This document shows, one piece after another, positions 1-12,500 of a stretch of 64,000 nucleotides of DNA; the first letter of the stretch is position 1; each line of letters starts with the position of its first letter. Made by a program: the position numbers and the translations under genes. Below the pieces are notes generated by a model that was given only the letters and a program-made list of their open reading frames with translations, did not search any database and was not told where the DNA came from. The DNA is from Macropodus opercularis (Eukaryota > Chordata > Actinopteri > Anabantiformes > Osphronemidae). The stretch covers positions 5,172,001 through 5,236,000 of the forward strand of contig CM061106.1 of the NCBI GenBank assembly GCA_030770545.1, in the 5' to 3' direction.

Positions 1-298
1 TGTGTGCACTGAGTTCCAAAATCTATAAAAATGTTGCTATGCGATTTTGGTAAGTTCCGCTTGACTGACATTTCCCCGGACACAGGGATGTAATACGTCA
101 CTACGTACGCTGGCCACGATAAACCAATAACGATAAGTAAAGGTCTATGTAAAGAGACCGGGTGTTTTTTTCCACGCATCACCGTCCCCTGTTAAGCTGC
201 TACCCTGTTTTTTTTGTAGACCGTATTTTTTTGCATGCGCTAGTACGTAAATAGACCCCGTACTTGAGACTACGCCTTATGGTGCAGAAAATACGGTA
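1..298. mobile_element. Right part of a TIR-type MITE
   Basis: The window opens inside a short non-coding element. Positions 1-200 match positions 41,585-41,780 (same order of short blocks, about 75-80% by eye). It ends at 273-298 with CGCCTTATGGTGCAGAAAAT followed by ACGGTA, which is the inverted form of the left ends seen at 39,728 and 41,513 (ACCGTATTTTCCGCACTATA). This TIR type is widespread in teleost genomes. No coding capacity is visible. The left end lies outside the window. Confidence 0.7.
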
Positions 299-1984
299 TC
301 TTATTACACACAAATCCCAGCCGAATCGTCTCACAGTAAGACAGAAGCAAAACTCGGTAGGTCTGAGCAGAGGATTAAGAGCTTCAGTTTTGATCAGTTC
401 ACGTTTTCTCAGTGTTTGTAACTGTATCGCTGCTTATTTCACTGTTTTTGTAAAGCTCCCGCTTGATGTGTGAAACCACCCTCACAGGCACAACACAGGC
501 AAGATACACAATCTTGCTCTGCTGCCTTGTGGTGAAACATCGTTGTGTTCTTGATGTGTGGTGCAACATCGGTTGATCTCGGTTTATTTTATAATATTGT
601 ATAATTAGTAAGCATTTAATTGAGACTGAATGACAAATTTAGCCAATGACGAAAATTTGTGAATTCGAAATAATAGATATAATTTGCATAATTTATGCTC
701 CTTTGACCCCAACTGAAGCTGATGCCCATAATCTGATACATGTCACAGAATAGATAGAAATCCTTGTATTCTGTAGCCCTTGCTGACTGTGCTGCTCTCA
801 GTCTATATTTCTGAAGCAAACCAGTCAAACTTTCAACTTGTTTAACAGACATCTGAGAAATATTTGATTTCCATTGTAAAATCCAGGATGAGTGTGTTCA
901 GCTGTTATATCTGCCAAAGGTGGCAAAGTAAACACAGCATCATATCAACTCAACTGAAGCTTTTCTTGACATGAGTGGATAGTGTTGATCCAGATGTGCT
1001 GACCAAGGACAGACGAGGACTCTTGGAACGTGCTCTTTGAGTTTGTTTGTCTTTACTGTGACGTAGTTATTATTTCCACTTTCCTTTTCATTGCCTTAAA
1101 TTGAACTGAATGATTTTATCAGAATCAGAAAGTGTTTACCGCTGTTACTATGAAGAATTCTTTTCAATTGGAATTTGACCTGGTGTCAGGTGCAGCAACA
1201 GCGGCTACAGCACAACTATACTTGTCTGTGGATCAGTCCTCTTTTTCCACAAATACATGTGAGACATCAGAGCCCTGCAGTCACACCCAGTCCAACATGG
1301 TTATGGAATGATTTATTTTTTAATACAGTTTGATTTGAGCTTATGAACTGGTTAACACATACATTACAACATAGAAATGTTTAAACCCACATGCAACAAC
1401 AGCGACACAGGAAACCAGGGTCTGTTGGCTGAACAGCAGACCCTGGTTTCACAGCCTCACACATGGAAGACGAAGACACACGGAAGACGGTGTTCGTGTT
1501 CTTTTAAATATTTTCTAATGGTTAACATGAAATAAGGCGGAAGAGCTAACAAAATGAGAAGAATTGAAATCCAGAAAACTCCACTTACTCAGTGTCCAGC
1601 AGCTCACCAGTGTCCTGACCTGCTCTGTCCACAAGTCACAGACGAACAAGAGTCTGTGTCTGTCGCTTCCTCATAGTTTCACAGAGTTAAGACGACAAAC
1701 ACTTCACAGAAACTTGCTTGTTGTTCTTGTAGTTTGCAGTGCGACTGGTTCAACCAGTCCTTTAATCCAGCCATGACTCACTACAACCTGTCTTTCAGGA
1801 TGGTTGTTTTTTTAAAGACCTAAAGGTTGTACACAGACATTTCATATTGAATCTTTTACTTGTATTGTATTTGCTGATTATCAACAACTTCTTCACTTGT
1901 TTTGATTATAATGGCTGCAGAGTTTTTTGTCCTGTCTGACAGTTTAACATACAGGGTTGAATGAAGTGATGGATTGAGAAGATC
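299..1984. other. Non-coding stretch, no gene seen
   Basis: AT-rich sequence without a convincing reading frame, splice-supported exon or recognised repeat. The only structure that stands out is a hairpin at 1411-1450, listed separately. Short open frames here have no family likeness and are treated as chance. Confidence 0.5.
1411..1450. repeat. Perfect 14-bp inverted repeat (hairpin)
   Basis: GAAACCAGGGTCTG at 1411-1424 is matched exactly by its inverse CAGACCCTGGTTTC at 1437-1450, with a 12-nt loop. No flanking gene explains it. It could be a cruciform-forming site or a remnant of a palindromic element. Confidence 0.8.
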
Positions 1985-2215
1985 GTTGGTGTATCTCTCC
2001 CCTCCCTCCAGGACATTTACAGCACCCGTCTCACCTGCAAAGCCCTCTGTATCGCAGGTGATCCCACCCACCCATCACACAGCTTCCTGAGCCTGCTTCC
2101 ATCAGGGAGGAGACTACGGAGTCTCCGGGCAAGGACCACCAGACTGAAGGACAGCTTTATACATTAGGCTGTCAGGAAGCTGAACTCTCTCCCAGCCCTG
2201 CCCCCCATCCTCTCT
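1985..2215 (+). mobile_element. Degenerate LINE C-terminal fragment
   Basis: Translating + strand gives a broken but recognisable LINE tail: residues reading SLQDIYSTRL, then DPTHPSH, then LLPSGRRLRSLRARTTRL, followed by a stop in the AVRKLN segment. This is the conserved end of the protein of a common fish non-LTR retrotransposon whose clade I cannot assign. A stop codon and drift show an old, dead copy. The open frame on the opposite strand over the same bases is a shadow. Confidence 0.55.
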
Positions 2216-2777
2216 CTTGCTCCACGTTTCCTGACCCTACGACGTCCTCCACCCCAGGTCTAACTCTCCTCCAACCACACACTGTGACCAGCAGCAGTAA
2301 CTTTAAAAAGCTTTGGACATCTCGCTGCCTCATTTAACTACCTGTTTAGTCATTTTATAAAAGCTATTTACACTACACCATACCTGCAACACTTGTTGCA
2401 CATTTCGCGTATGCAGAACTTAATTTTACGTGTATTTATCTGCATTTATATATTTTATAGTCATATATTTTAGAAAGTGTGTGTATGTGTATGTATGCAC
2501 CAGGGCCAGAGAGAAACACAATTTTACTTCTCTGTATGTACTGTACATGTGGCAGAATGAACAATAAATAAACTTGAACATGTAGACATGACCTCTAGAT
2601 TCTAGAGTCTGGTACCAACATCTCAAACATGCTGAGATTCAAACAACAGCAGCATTAGGAACAAGGTCTCATATTTTCCATATGTCTTGTTTCTTCCCAC
2701 CTGGTTAAAGCTTCATGAACATAATCCAATAGTTTGTAGCAACTTCCAGACTCATAAAATAACAGTATCAATAGAGC

Positions 2778-2810
<33 letters not shown>

Positions 2811-3100
2811 ATGTGGTATGAGGATGAATGTTTTGAGCATTTTATTATCAGAGAGTGTGGTTGTGAGGGTGTTTTGAATGCTAAAAGTGCATGAAGTGTG
2901 ATGAAAGGTTTTTGGTTTGGAGGCGACAGGGAGGGAGGAGCGTGTGTCAGTAGGGATCTTGTTTATTTTCTTTACTGTGTGGTCAGACATGGTTTGTACA
3001 TATTGAGGAATTGTGCACAGTACCTGACAAATTGGAATGTGTGACAAAACACTTTGAAGTGTTCACCATGACAGCCTGAAGTTGCTCAGTCACTTGATGT
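2216..3100. other. Non-coding stretch with a (TG)n microsatellite
   Basis: No gene seen. A (TG)n run of about 30 bp occupies 2780-2809. It makes the opposite strand read as poly-Thr-His, so an apparent 130-residue frame there is an artefact. Confidence 0.6.
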
Positions 3101-4700
3101 GGAGGAAAGTGTTATGGGAGGTGGTGAGGGAGTGGAACCAAGATGTAACTGTGGAGGAAAGCATAGAGCATGTGAAGTATTAAAGGGAAGCAGCAGATAA
3201 AAAGCTCAAAGAGTATGTTGTATGTAGAGGCTGTAAAGGAAATGGAGGGAAGTAAGAAGAGAGAAATATCAGACTGAAGAGCAGAAACAGGAAGAGAGTA
3301 CGAAGGAGTTGGAGTCATCAACGCTACAGCAGGGATTAAATCTAAAACAGAGAGAGTCCAGGTTATTGTAAAGGCATAAATTCATAAAATAGGAGGAAGC
3401 AAGGGACAAGTTGAATAAACAAGCCAGTCAAGAGGTTTTATGTTCAGGGCCTAGTTTTAGTCATATTAATACAGCAGTGGAACGTTGTCTGATTGCAAAT
3501 AGATTTTAAGAAATTAGGTAAGAATGAAAAAAACAGATGTTACATGTACACAAGGAACTTTGTCTTATGTGAGTATGTAGGAATAAGAAGAGCAGGACAG
3601 AGAGGAGAGGTGGAAATCCTTACAAAATGATAGGAGTAGGAAAAGAAAAAGAATAGTGATGAGAAGGGAAACACAATGAGGCCTGGTCTGCTTCCATAAT
3701 GGTGAGGACACAAGGACAGACTTAGAGGCAGGAAAGGAATCTAGATCATCTCTGAGTGGAATGTGCACAAGAACAGCACAACTGGAAGTGACCACTTTCC
3801 AATCTTGTGTAAAGCGAGAGTTAATGTCATGAAGAGTGTAGATGAGAGGTGAGAGGAAGCGGCTGCTGGAAAAAGCAGACTGGGCAGAGTTTACAGAGGA
3901 GAGTGATAGATGAATAGAACATGCAGGCAGCAAGCTAGAAGTTAACAAGATAACAGAAGCAGCAATAAAGTCTAAACCACAGGAAGAGGAAAGATGACGT
4001 CATGGTGGGAAGAAACACTAAAGAGGCCATTAGAGTGAGAAATAAAGGTTTGAAGAAGGTGACAAATATGCTGAATTTTCAGAATTTGATTGACTATAAA
4101 CAGGCTCAAGCTAAGGTGCAAAGAACAAAACAATAAGATGAAATGTACTGGAGAGACACAAAAGGAAGAGACACACAGATGAGTGATATGAGGTGTATGA
4201 TTAAAGAATGGAGGAGGTAGAACCACCCAGCTCTAAAGGATGGAGAGAGGAGAGAGGCTGCAAATACTGAAAAGCAGAAGTGACGGCTGAGAAGTTTGTG
4301 TTGATTCATAGACAACGTCCCAGAGGAAGGAAGAGACAGAAGAAGAGAAATGGAACGAGAGGATGTCACAAAGGAAAGAGGATGAACCAGAGGAAGAGAA
4401 TGAAATGTTCACTATGGAAGAGCTCTGTTCAAAACACGGACACAGAGATAGATGGTAAAGCTACAGTCTGTTACAACATGTCAGACACACTGGGCTAGAG
4501 AGACTATTAGAACTGTCCAACAGCACAGGAGGAGGGGAAGGAAGCTGTTATTGTCCCAAACAGGAAGCCAGGGAACAATGTGAGTGATCCAGGAAACTAC
4601 AGACGATAGTGATGACATCAAATGTGTGTAAATGAATAGAAAGAACAGAGAAAGAAATGTTGGTTTATAGCTAGAAAAAGACCAGAGAGGTTGTGGTTTT
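3101..4700 (+). mobile_element. Ancient I/Nimb-type LINE relic, purine-rich
   Basis: The strand is strongly purine-rich. Around 4380-4610 a broken reverse-transcriptase signature can be followed on + through frame changes: FTMEEL, later LLQHVR, LERLLELSN, then KEAVIVPNRKPGNNVSDPGN and YR. In I/Nimb-like LINEs this segment directly precedes the RT catalytic core. The rest, 3100-4300, is too degraded to place. The polypyrimidine complement gives long leucine/serine-rich frames on the minus strand (3565-4369) that have no family likeness and are composition artefacts. Confidence 0.5.
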
Positions 4701-5100
4701 TACATTTTTATTTTTATTTATAGCAAATTCTATATAATACTGCAGCCACGTCAGCAGATATAACGCTTCCTAATTCTCGGTTCTACTGAAATAGACGGTT
4801 TAAAAACACTGAAAGTAAAACAATACACAAAAATTATCAGAGATGCCGACAACCATGACTGATCAAATGTGAGTCGACAGAACAAAAATTTAAACCAGGT
4901 CTAATGTGGGTCCTTGCGTGTTGGTTCCACAACATGCTGTATATGATCCATCCAGTTCAGAACATTCAAAAGATCTGGCGCTGATTAAAATCACCTACAA
5001 TAACAATTTAGTCTAATCCAGAGCGTATGATAGACAGGAACTCAGAGAAATGTGAGATGAAATAAGAGAAACGCTTTGGTGGCCTTAAACACATGCACAT
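4701..5100. other. Non-coding stretch
   Basis: No coding or repeat structure recognised. It lies between the LINE relic and the CpG-rich region. Confidence 0.4.
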
Positions 5101-6160
5101 ATTATAGGAGCGTCATGATACGCAACCTGACTTCCGGTTTAAACCTTTATTGTGAAGGACCCTCCGGATACTCTACCCCGACTTCTACCAGCTTCACCTG
5201 ATTGTGTGATTGTTTTCATCTGCGCCTCGTTCGCTGCTTGTCCATTTAAGCTGCTTTTAACTGACACCACAGTGTCGGGTCGTCGCTCATGTCACATTTG
5301 CGACATTCGCTGGAATCTCCGGTATCTGAGAATATACCTGCGTCTCTGTTTTCGTGAGTTTCTCGTTTCCCTGTTTTGTACCTGACGTGTGAAGTTGTTT
5401 CCTCACTTCTCGCCCGGACCGGAGGTTAAAGGTCACTCTGCTGCTTTCAGGGACGTCGTTTGTCGACGTGAATCACCTCCGTTGTTATCGCGGATTTCTG
5501 CTGCTTGTGGTTGACGGCGGCTCCAGGAAAACACGAGGATGCTGCAGATTCTGATGTCACGGCTCTAATGACGGAGTCTCCACTGAGGGCGTCGAGAACC
5601 GGAGGCGTGTGCGGAGGACACCGGCTGAGAGGTCGGGCTCTGCGGAGGTGGCAGCCGTGGGGAACCGGTGGAGACGCTCCCGGGTGGCGGAGAGCGTCGG
5701 GGGCCAGGAACACGTCCCGCAGATGAACCGGGTCCGGGAGCAGCCAGTCGTGGAGGGAAGCAGAGAGTCACGGCCTCCCGCAGAGGAGCAGGGCGAGCGG
5801 CTGGCAAAGGAACCGACCCAGCGGACGCGGAGCAGTTCTCCGCTACCGGCTTCCTCTGACTCCTGGTCGTGTGCGGATCCAGTGGGTGGAGCGGCAGCTG
5901 GTCGGGCTTTGCTCCAGCACGGGTCCGTTCTTCCTCCGGCGGAGACCCACCTGGACTGATCCACGGCACCGGGTCATCAGGTTCCACCGGTAGCCTGTTA
6001 GCTGCAGCAGAGCCCTGCCAGCATGGCGGCGATGATCCGCTCTGCTCCTCCAGTCTGGTGGAGGAAGGAGACGCTTTCCTGCAGCTCAGCAACTTTCTGA
6101 CTGGACGCAGGCGGAGAAGTGATGGAGACAAGCTGAAGAAGCAGGAGAGCAGGTGACGTT
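5101..6160. promoter_or_regulatory. CpG-rich island, possible first exon
   Basis: About 1 kb of GC-rich, CpG-dense sequence in an AT-rich neighbourhood, typical of a vertebrate CpG-island promoter. Several frames are open on both strands because of the composition, so openness alone is not evidence. The best candidate is the + frame at 5869-6156. Its last part reads VEEGDAFLQLSNFLTGRRRR and ends beside AG|GTGACG at about 6152-6153, a usable splice donor. I do not recognise the protein. An alternative is an opposite-strand first exon with the segment HDWLLPDPVHLRDVFLAPDA near 5700-5760. No downstream exon could be attached to either. Confidence 0.35.
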
Positions 6161-6379
6161 GAGTCTAAACCTGCCAACGTTCCAACCATCACATGTTCTG
6201 ACTCCTACAGTCCAGAGTCATCAGTCCTGAGTCTGGACAGTTGACGTCTGGTTCGTCCTTCTCTTCTTTGAACTGGACTCGTCCTGAAAACTGTTGATCC
6301 TGAGACTCTGAGACCTCGACGCCTTCATGGAGACGAACCAGGACTGAGACTCTGGGACCAGTTACCAGGTCACAGTAGA

Positions 6380-7126
6380 CGTAGACTGAGGTGATGGACG
6401 TGTCAGGTTTGGTTGCGAAGCTTCAGTCCAGTGTGATGTTGAGGTTCTGCTCTGCCTGATAGTAGGTCTGGGTCACGTTCACTACTAATGATCCTGTGGA
6501 GCAGAAGCACAACTTTAACATGTGAACCCATGTTGCTCTGAGTCTTATTCTAATTATCATCAAATATCAGGTAACATGTAAAGATTCAGCAACAGCAGAT
6601 GTTCAGTTGTTGAAAGTCTGAAACTCATTGAGGCTGTTGACCTGTCATTTAACAGGTCTGGTTTGGTTTTAGCTGTAAAGTAGAACATTCTAAACTGTTC
6701 TTTAAAGGAACCAAGTACTGGGAGAAAGTGTGAATAATTTAGACCAGATTCCCTCAGAGTTGATTCTGATCAACAGTGAATGTGAATAGTGTCAACAATA
6801 AACAGTGGTTTAGTTTCCTCATGTTGTGAACCTGAGTAACTCTGTCCATAGTGTGAACTGGACTATTGGTGATGAACCTGTTCAGCTCCATCATCAGTCT
6901 GATGATGTTTAAGCAGCCATTGAAGTCTCAGTGTGACGGTAGATGGAGACTGGACGTGTCAGGTTTGGTTGTGAAGGTCTGCTCCAGTGTGATGTTGTGG
7001 TTCTGCTCTGCCTGACACAATCATCAGCAACAGCTGAAAATCACTAAAATATAAAACGAACCAGAGACGCATGAGATGAAGCTGATGAGCAGCAGGATCC
7101 TGAAGATCATCTTCTCCCTGTGACAA
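6380..7126 (-). pseudogene. Immunoglobulin-type receptor relic
   Basis: On the minus strand an ATG at 7110 starts a short signal-peptide-like segment (MIFRILLLISFISCVSG). Two copies of a fish B7/butyrophilin-like Ig motif follow: QAEQNHNITLEQTFTTKPDT near 6950-7015 and QAEQNLNITLD near 6400-6460. The second is interrupted by a stop. Both carry the N-x-T/ITL and TTKPDT core of V-set genes related to butyrophilin or CD276 in fish. The copies are truncated, no disulphide pair or transmembrane segment can be assembled, and I read them as a duplicated, broken Ig gene. Which Ig family it came from is inference. Confidence 0.45.
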
Positions 7127-7149
7127 GAATTAAGGAAAACTAAATCATG

Positions 7150-7650
7150 ATAAATAGAATCTACAGCTTTACCTAATAAAACGTTTCTAACTCGCTGCTG
7201 TCTGCACTTTGACAGCCTCCATTATTTAGTGTCGTATTTGTACTTTGTCTTTTTTTTCTTTTCTGATCGTGTGACGCTTGTTCTCAGCTTTTAGTGTAGT
7301 TCATGTAAAAGCACTTGACTCCATGTTTGTACTGTTACATGTCTGCTGCCAGTTCTGAGCTGTAGCTAAACTGTGTCCGTCTCTACAACCGTCCTGCTGT
7401 GACATCATGGAGGTTGGACTTTGCTGCTCTTTAAATGGTTTGTGTCGCGTTGATCATTGTCAGTGTTTTCTCCACCTCATTTAAAGTTTCACTGACTGGT
7501 TGTTGTAACATCTGGACAAGTTTTACTTTGTTTCTTTTGAATTACTTACATTACTATGATGTTTATATAAATCATATCTATTTCAATAAAGCCCGGTGAT
7601 TGGAGTCTGTTCTGATCTGTGTCTCATTCATCTTTGCTACAGAATCAGTG
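7150..7650. other. Unassigned stretch with a poly(A)-like signal
   Basis: T-rich sequence that resembles a + strand 3' untranslated region. It has AATAAA at 7585-7590 followed by a TG-rich stretch, but no coding exon that I can connect to it. Confidence 0.3.
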
Positions 7651-7865
7651 CTGAGCTGTTGTCTGGTTTTCTCTGTATAAAACTTCAACATGAAGACACA
7701 AATTTATTTGAAAGAGACAAGTCAACAACAAAAATAACTATTATAGTGAGACGTAAATAAAGAGACACATTCACATTGTGTGAGTTCTGCTCTGCTTTGT
7801 TCAGACGAACCTGCAGACTCCTAACCACAGACGTTCAGTCACAGATGGGAGCTGGAAGCTAAAGC

Positions 7866-8660
7866 AGGAGACTTGATCTTCACTCCAACCAACAAGCCTT
7901 GGCCACAGCAAGTCCTACACAGCGTGGGTCATCAGCCACAACGGCCCAGGACGACGCTGCCTCAATGTGCAGTTCTACCAAAGGATGTGGTCAAACCCTC
8001 CCTGAGCAGCTTTAAGTGGACGTGTTCCTCAATGAAGACGTGTCCACAAACCTCCACATAGAACCAAGGCTCAAATAGACTGAGTCCATCAGGCAGCAAC
8101 AAGAGGGAGGACGAAGAGTCCACAAGTTTTCACTGGCAGTGGAGGCTCAAGGTGATTCAACCTAGGTTTTCATTTGCTTCCCCACAATAGAAACACAACA
8201 ATTTGAGAATGAAACCATGACGTGACCTGTTCTATAGAAAATGATGCTGAAAATCAGAGTTCAGCTACTGAACCATCACCTTCTGAACATATATGTTCAA
8301 CAGAATTGGTTGTTGCAGTTGGAGAAGTCGGTTTAGACGATATTAGATATGAGCTGCAGGGTCAGTTTAAAATATTCTACCTTCAATGGTTCAGAGCTGA
8401 AATGAAATAAAAGTCTGGAGTCACAGCACATTGTTTAAATACTTCATGAAGTCATAAAGTGCTGTAGCAGTGATTCTGATCTTTGTTCCTAAACATGTGA
8501 CCAGAGGCTGGAACAGACGTCTCCTTTGAAGAACTCTTCATTTCTGTTCCTGGTGCTGACAGCTTCCAACCCTGGGCTTCAAAAGCCGAGTCAGCTGGAG
8601 TTTAGGACCAGGAGCCAGGAGTGAGACGCTTCCTTCCTCTTCACATGTTAGTGAATTCAA
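7866..8660 (+). pseudogene. HECT E3 ligase pseudogene
   Basis: This is a decayed relative of the HECT gene at 36-39 kb. From 7866 the DNA follows exon 6 of that gene: GGAGACTTG, ACACAGCG, then the segment coding ISHNGPG-RRCLNV, then the AATGAAGA...AAACCTCC end. About 8090-8150 follows the end of exon 8 (GSNKREDEEST-like, with HWQWRL), including its donor and the start of its intron. At about 8512-8640 the last exon continues (VSFEELFISV, then DQEPGVRR). Exons 7 and most of 8 are missing, there are frameshifts, and the catalytic Cys segment is lost. Retained intron sequence shows duplication at the DNA level, not retroposition. It is dead. Confidence 0.75.
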
Positions 8661-9169
8661 TCCTCCTGTTGATAGATTCACATCCAGTACTTGTCAGTGA
8701 ATTTTATAGGTGGATGACATCAGGTCAGTGTCTACACAGTAATAGTGGACGTTGACGTTTCTAGAGCATAAATATTTCAACTGGACGACGTCTGTTTGAA
8801 GGTTGTGTTATTTCATAACATTCCACGTGGTGGCAGTAATGAGTCCAGACGCTCCTTTCAACCACCATCAGCAGAAAAGCAACATTAGAAAACAGGAGGC
8901 AAACATGTGAACTTTAGCCTAATGAAGTAGTGAGAAACATTTTAGGTCCAACATTAAATGAAATGACTCCAGATGGAAGTTTGGCCTCATTATTCCTATT
9001 GGCTCAAACTAATGTCAAAGAAGAGGAAAGAGACTGAGGCCTGAGACTCACTGATCACTACAGTGGGTGGAGGACACAGACACTAAGGGCAGTCGTCTGT
9101 TCAGTTTCCACCAAAGTCATTCAGACAGTAGAGAAAACACAACACACATTATTTACTACACACAGAATC

Positions 9170-9530
9170 AAACAGTCAGATTTTATGGACACCAGCTCAT
9201 GTTGGATAAAGGGAAACGAAGCAGCAGATCAACTTGTTAAAGAAGCTACAAACCAGGATGACGTAGATATTACAGTTTGAGTAGAACTGACATTAAGAGC
9301 AGAACGAAGCAAAGGTTGATGAAAGATGGCAGAAGCAACGGGAGGAGGAAAAAAAGAGCTGATGGTTCTATACGATGCAGAGGAAAGTCAGAGAGATGAG
9401 ACACAGGAAGAAGCAGGAGACACGAGACGATAATATCAGACTCAGGTTTGGAGCCACTGTTCAGAACAGGAAGCAGAACTCAGGCCAACGGGACTTTAGT
9501 GTGTTGTGATTGGTTCCTCTGTCCAGTTGG
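9170..9530 (+). mobile_element. LINE RNase H fragment (I/Nimb-like)
   Basis: On + the sequence reads SSCWIKGNEAADQLVKEAT (9190-9250), the end of an RNase H domain with its conserved GNEAAD. After a stop, a degraded tail follows in which GLEPLFRTGSRTQANGTL can be read near 9450-9500. Among LINEs, an encoded RNase H is a mark of the I group, so this may belong to the same family as the 3.1-4.7 kb relic. Confidence 0.6.
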
Positions 9531-12500
9531 CAGTGTCCAGTTCAATGAATCAGTCTTATATGGACACAGCTGTTATTCACTGCTTCCTGCAGATGTTTCC
9601 AGCAGTTTGAAATCATTTGTGCTGGACTCACGCTCACGTTTGTTGATGCTACGCATGGACACATTCCACCAGTTGACGGTGAGTGAGAGGGATTTCAGGA
9701 CCAAGCTGACGTTGAGTCAAGTGTTGATCTATGTGGTTGTTGTTGACACTTGTCTTCTCAGTGTTGGGCCTTTTATTCTCTGAAGGGACCAGTTTGCGTC
9801 TCTGTCAACGCTTTAAAGAGACGTTAAGCAGATGAACACGTGGCCACAACATCGATTGAAATCATTTGATACAAACTGTGTTTACGTCACAACCAAATTC
9901 TGTCCTAGAGAAAAGCATCTGCAGCTTCATAGAGGTTGTGTTGCTGCATGATGACACAGACACTGTGACACTACACCTGGATGATGTGTCTGATGGAGAC
10001 ATTCCAGCAACGATTCACATGGAAATAATCCAATGACTGATTTAAAGCCTTGGTAAATGTGTGTGAGTCTCCTTCTTTCAGCTGTTTCATTGTTGTCCTG
10101 ACTTTATTCTTCATTATTCTCAGCATTGTGTACTGCTCTTATCTCTGCACTAACCACTAACTGTAGTCAAACCACAGAGACTCAGCTGTTCAGCCCAGGC
10201 TGCTCCTGAACCTGGTTCATGATGCTGAGGTGAAAACAAGGTGGAGCTTAGTTCTGTCGGGTTGTGGCACCTTGTCAAATGTTTCACCCTACAGCAACTG
10301 GCAATCTCTGCTGCTGCTTGTTCAAATCATTTGCTCTGTTGTATACTTCACATCTTCAGTGTCATGAAGTCACGAACCTCCTCACAACCAGCTCCTGCAG
10401 CTATTGATGAATATTCACAGCTTTTCCACAGATGAGGGGGAGCTCCCCCTCCTCATGAAGATGCAGGTAATAAAGTTGTGTAAAATGTTTTTTTCTTGAG
10501 AAAGAGGCGGAACACAGAACCACATTCCTCAGGTGGAGCCACACAGACTCAGACAGGTCCAGACACATCAGCTCTTTATGGAACCAGGTTTTAGACTCTT
10601 CACCACTGAGTCCAAACTGTGTTCTGATCACTTCTTTGAGATTCTTTCTACTAAAACCCTCTGGTCTCTGAGCTGATCATAGCCGTGTGTGTGTGTGTTG
10701 CATTGACACCAGCAGCATAAAAATTACACCGAGTGATGGGTTATTTTCCATCTGAACCACGACAGACAGACTGGATTATGAATTTATAAATGATCACCGT
10801 CTCCTCTTGACCGTTATGCTTTAAAGTTGCACGGATTCAAAAAGGTTGAGCACACACTGATCTGGTTAGAAGCAGAAGTTTGTCACATGATGTAAATAGA
10901 AGCTTGATCTTTGCTGTTTTGCTCTCCTGTTTTTCCTACAGCACTTGAACGTAGCATTGCTGTTGACAGGCCTGTACTTGCTACCTGCCCACACAGGTCA
11001 CATTTTAAACCAAGTTATTTCCAGCTTGTTGTTAGATTCTGTGACTTGGTCCTTTTCTCCATGTGAACATTTGGTAAGTGACAGTTTTCTCTGATCTCAG
11101 CCTTAGTTTGATGGAGCTGCTAAAACAACCACCATGTTCACCATCATCACAGCCTGTAGCTTGTTGTCTAAACTGTCAGTAAGTGTTGTGAGTTTATCAG
11201 CTGCAGAACTTAGTTTGGATCCTCTGTCTATCGAGCTAAAGGCAAAACTCTGAGCAGAGAATCAAGGACTTTTATTGTGTTTAGTGAATGTTTGTTGATG
11301 CTGTTCTAGTTCAGTAGCTAAACAACCATGTACAGCTTCTGATTTATGAATATTGTGTCTACTGTTGTGAATCTTTACTGTGACTATAGTTACACTCTGT
11401 GACTCTGTGAGAGTATTACTGGTTCATTTGTTTCTCTGTCCTCTGAAACCTTTGTACTTTGAATCAACAACACACTCGTTATGTTCTTTTGGGTCCACAT
11501 CAATTAATAATAATATTATTATTATAAACATAAACATACTTATATATGCATATATACATTGTATACAACACAAAATATATATTTACTGCAGGGAGAATCC
11601 TCTAAACTTATTATAGTGTTTTTTTTTTCCTAAGATAAAAATCCATCTCCCAATTTAAGTAGGAACAACAACTCAAATTTGGAGGCTTTTTATAGGGGAA
11701 GAATCTCTGGTTGTCGATCTAGAGACTTTTTAAATCTGTCAGAAAACCACACACTGCAAATACGTCCCTTCAATAATTACTTAGAAACGGTCTGTCTGAG
11801 AGAATGTATTTGTTGTTTATGTGTATTATGACCCAAACTGTACTGTTACCAACACTCATTCAGCTCCAGGACTATAAATGCATGTTAAATGTATGTTAAA
11901 TAAATATTGGTCCCTCTGTGAAATCATGCTTCTCATGAGTGTCTAGGTTTCCTACACATGTGTCAGTCTCCACACTCCTCCTCCAGTTCTTCAACCTTGT
12001 TTCCTGGCTCCCTCTCATTTCTGTCCTCGTCCTTGGCTAAGTCCATGGTGACAGCCGTCAGGTGGAGGTCTTAGTAGGACCTATTATCCTCTGCAGTCAT
12101 AACAGTGCATGAGCCAGGCAACAGTGAAGTCAGGATGTTCAGATTGTCTGAGTCCTCTTTCAAAGCAGTGACAAGTTTGCTGGCAGGCTCTGTTAATGTC
12201 TCAGTGTGTGGATGTTTAGATTTAGTGATGAGTGGGACATGCATCCCACTACACCAGTATCTGTGAAATAGCAAAAGTAATCTTCTATAGCAGCTTCCTC
12301 TTTCTCCCACTGTCTGACTACACTCACCTGACAATAATATGAAAGCCTGCATTTTCTGTCTGTCAGTCCTAGTCGCAGCAAGTTCGTAACCACAGTTAAC
12401 AAAAAAGGGTCGTTCAAAGTGTCAAGATGTCACATGACGGAAGAGATAAAAAAGGAAAACTGGGAAGTTCTCACTGGGCAGTTCTCACGGGAAAGAAGGA

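Noticed and set aside
2655..3047. 130-residue minus frame with poly-Thr-His
   Set aside because: The run is a (TG)n microsatellite. The rest shows no family likeness.
3565..4369. Leucine/serine-rich minus frames that look membrane-like
   Set aside because: They are the complement of purine-rich LINE debris. The readable reverse-transcriptase signal is on the other strand.
5565..6131. 188-residue proline/arginine-rich minus frame in the CpG island
   Set aside because: GC-rich DNA keeps most frames open; no domain or splice partner was found. It is kept only as part of the island entry.
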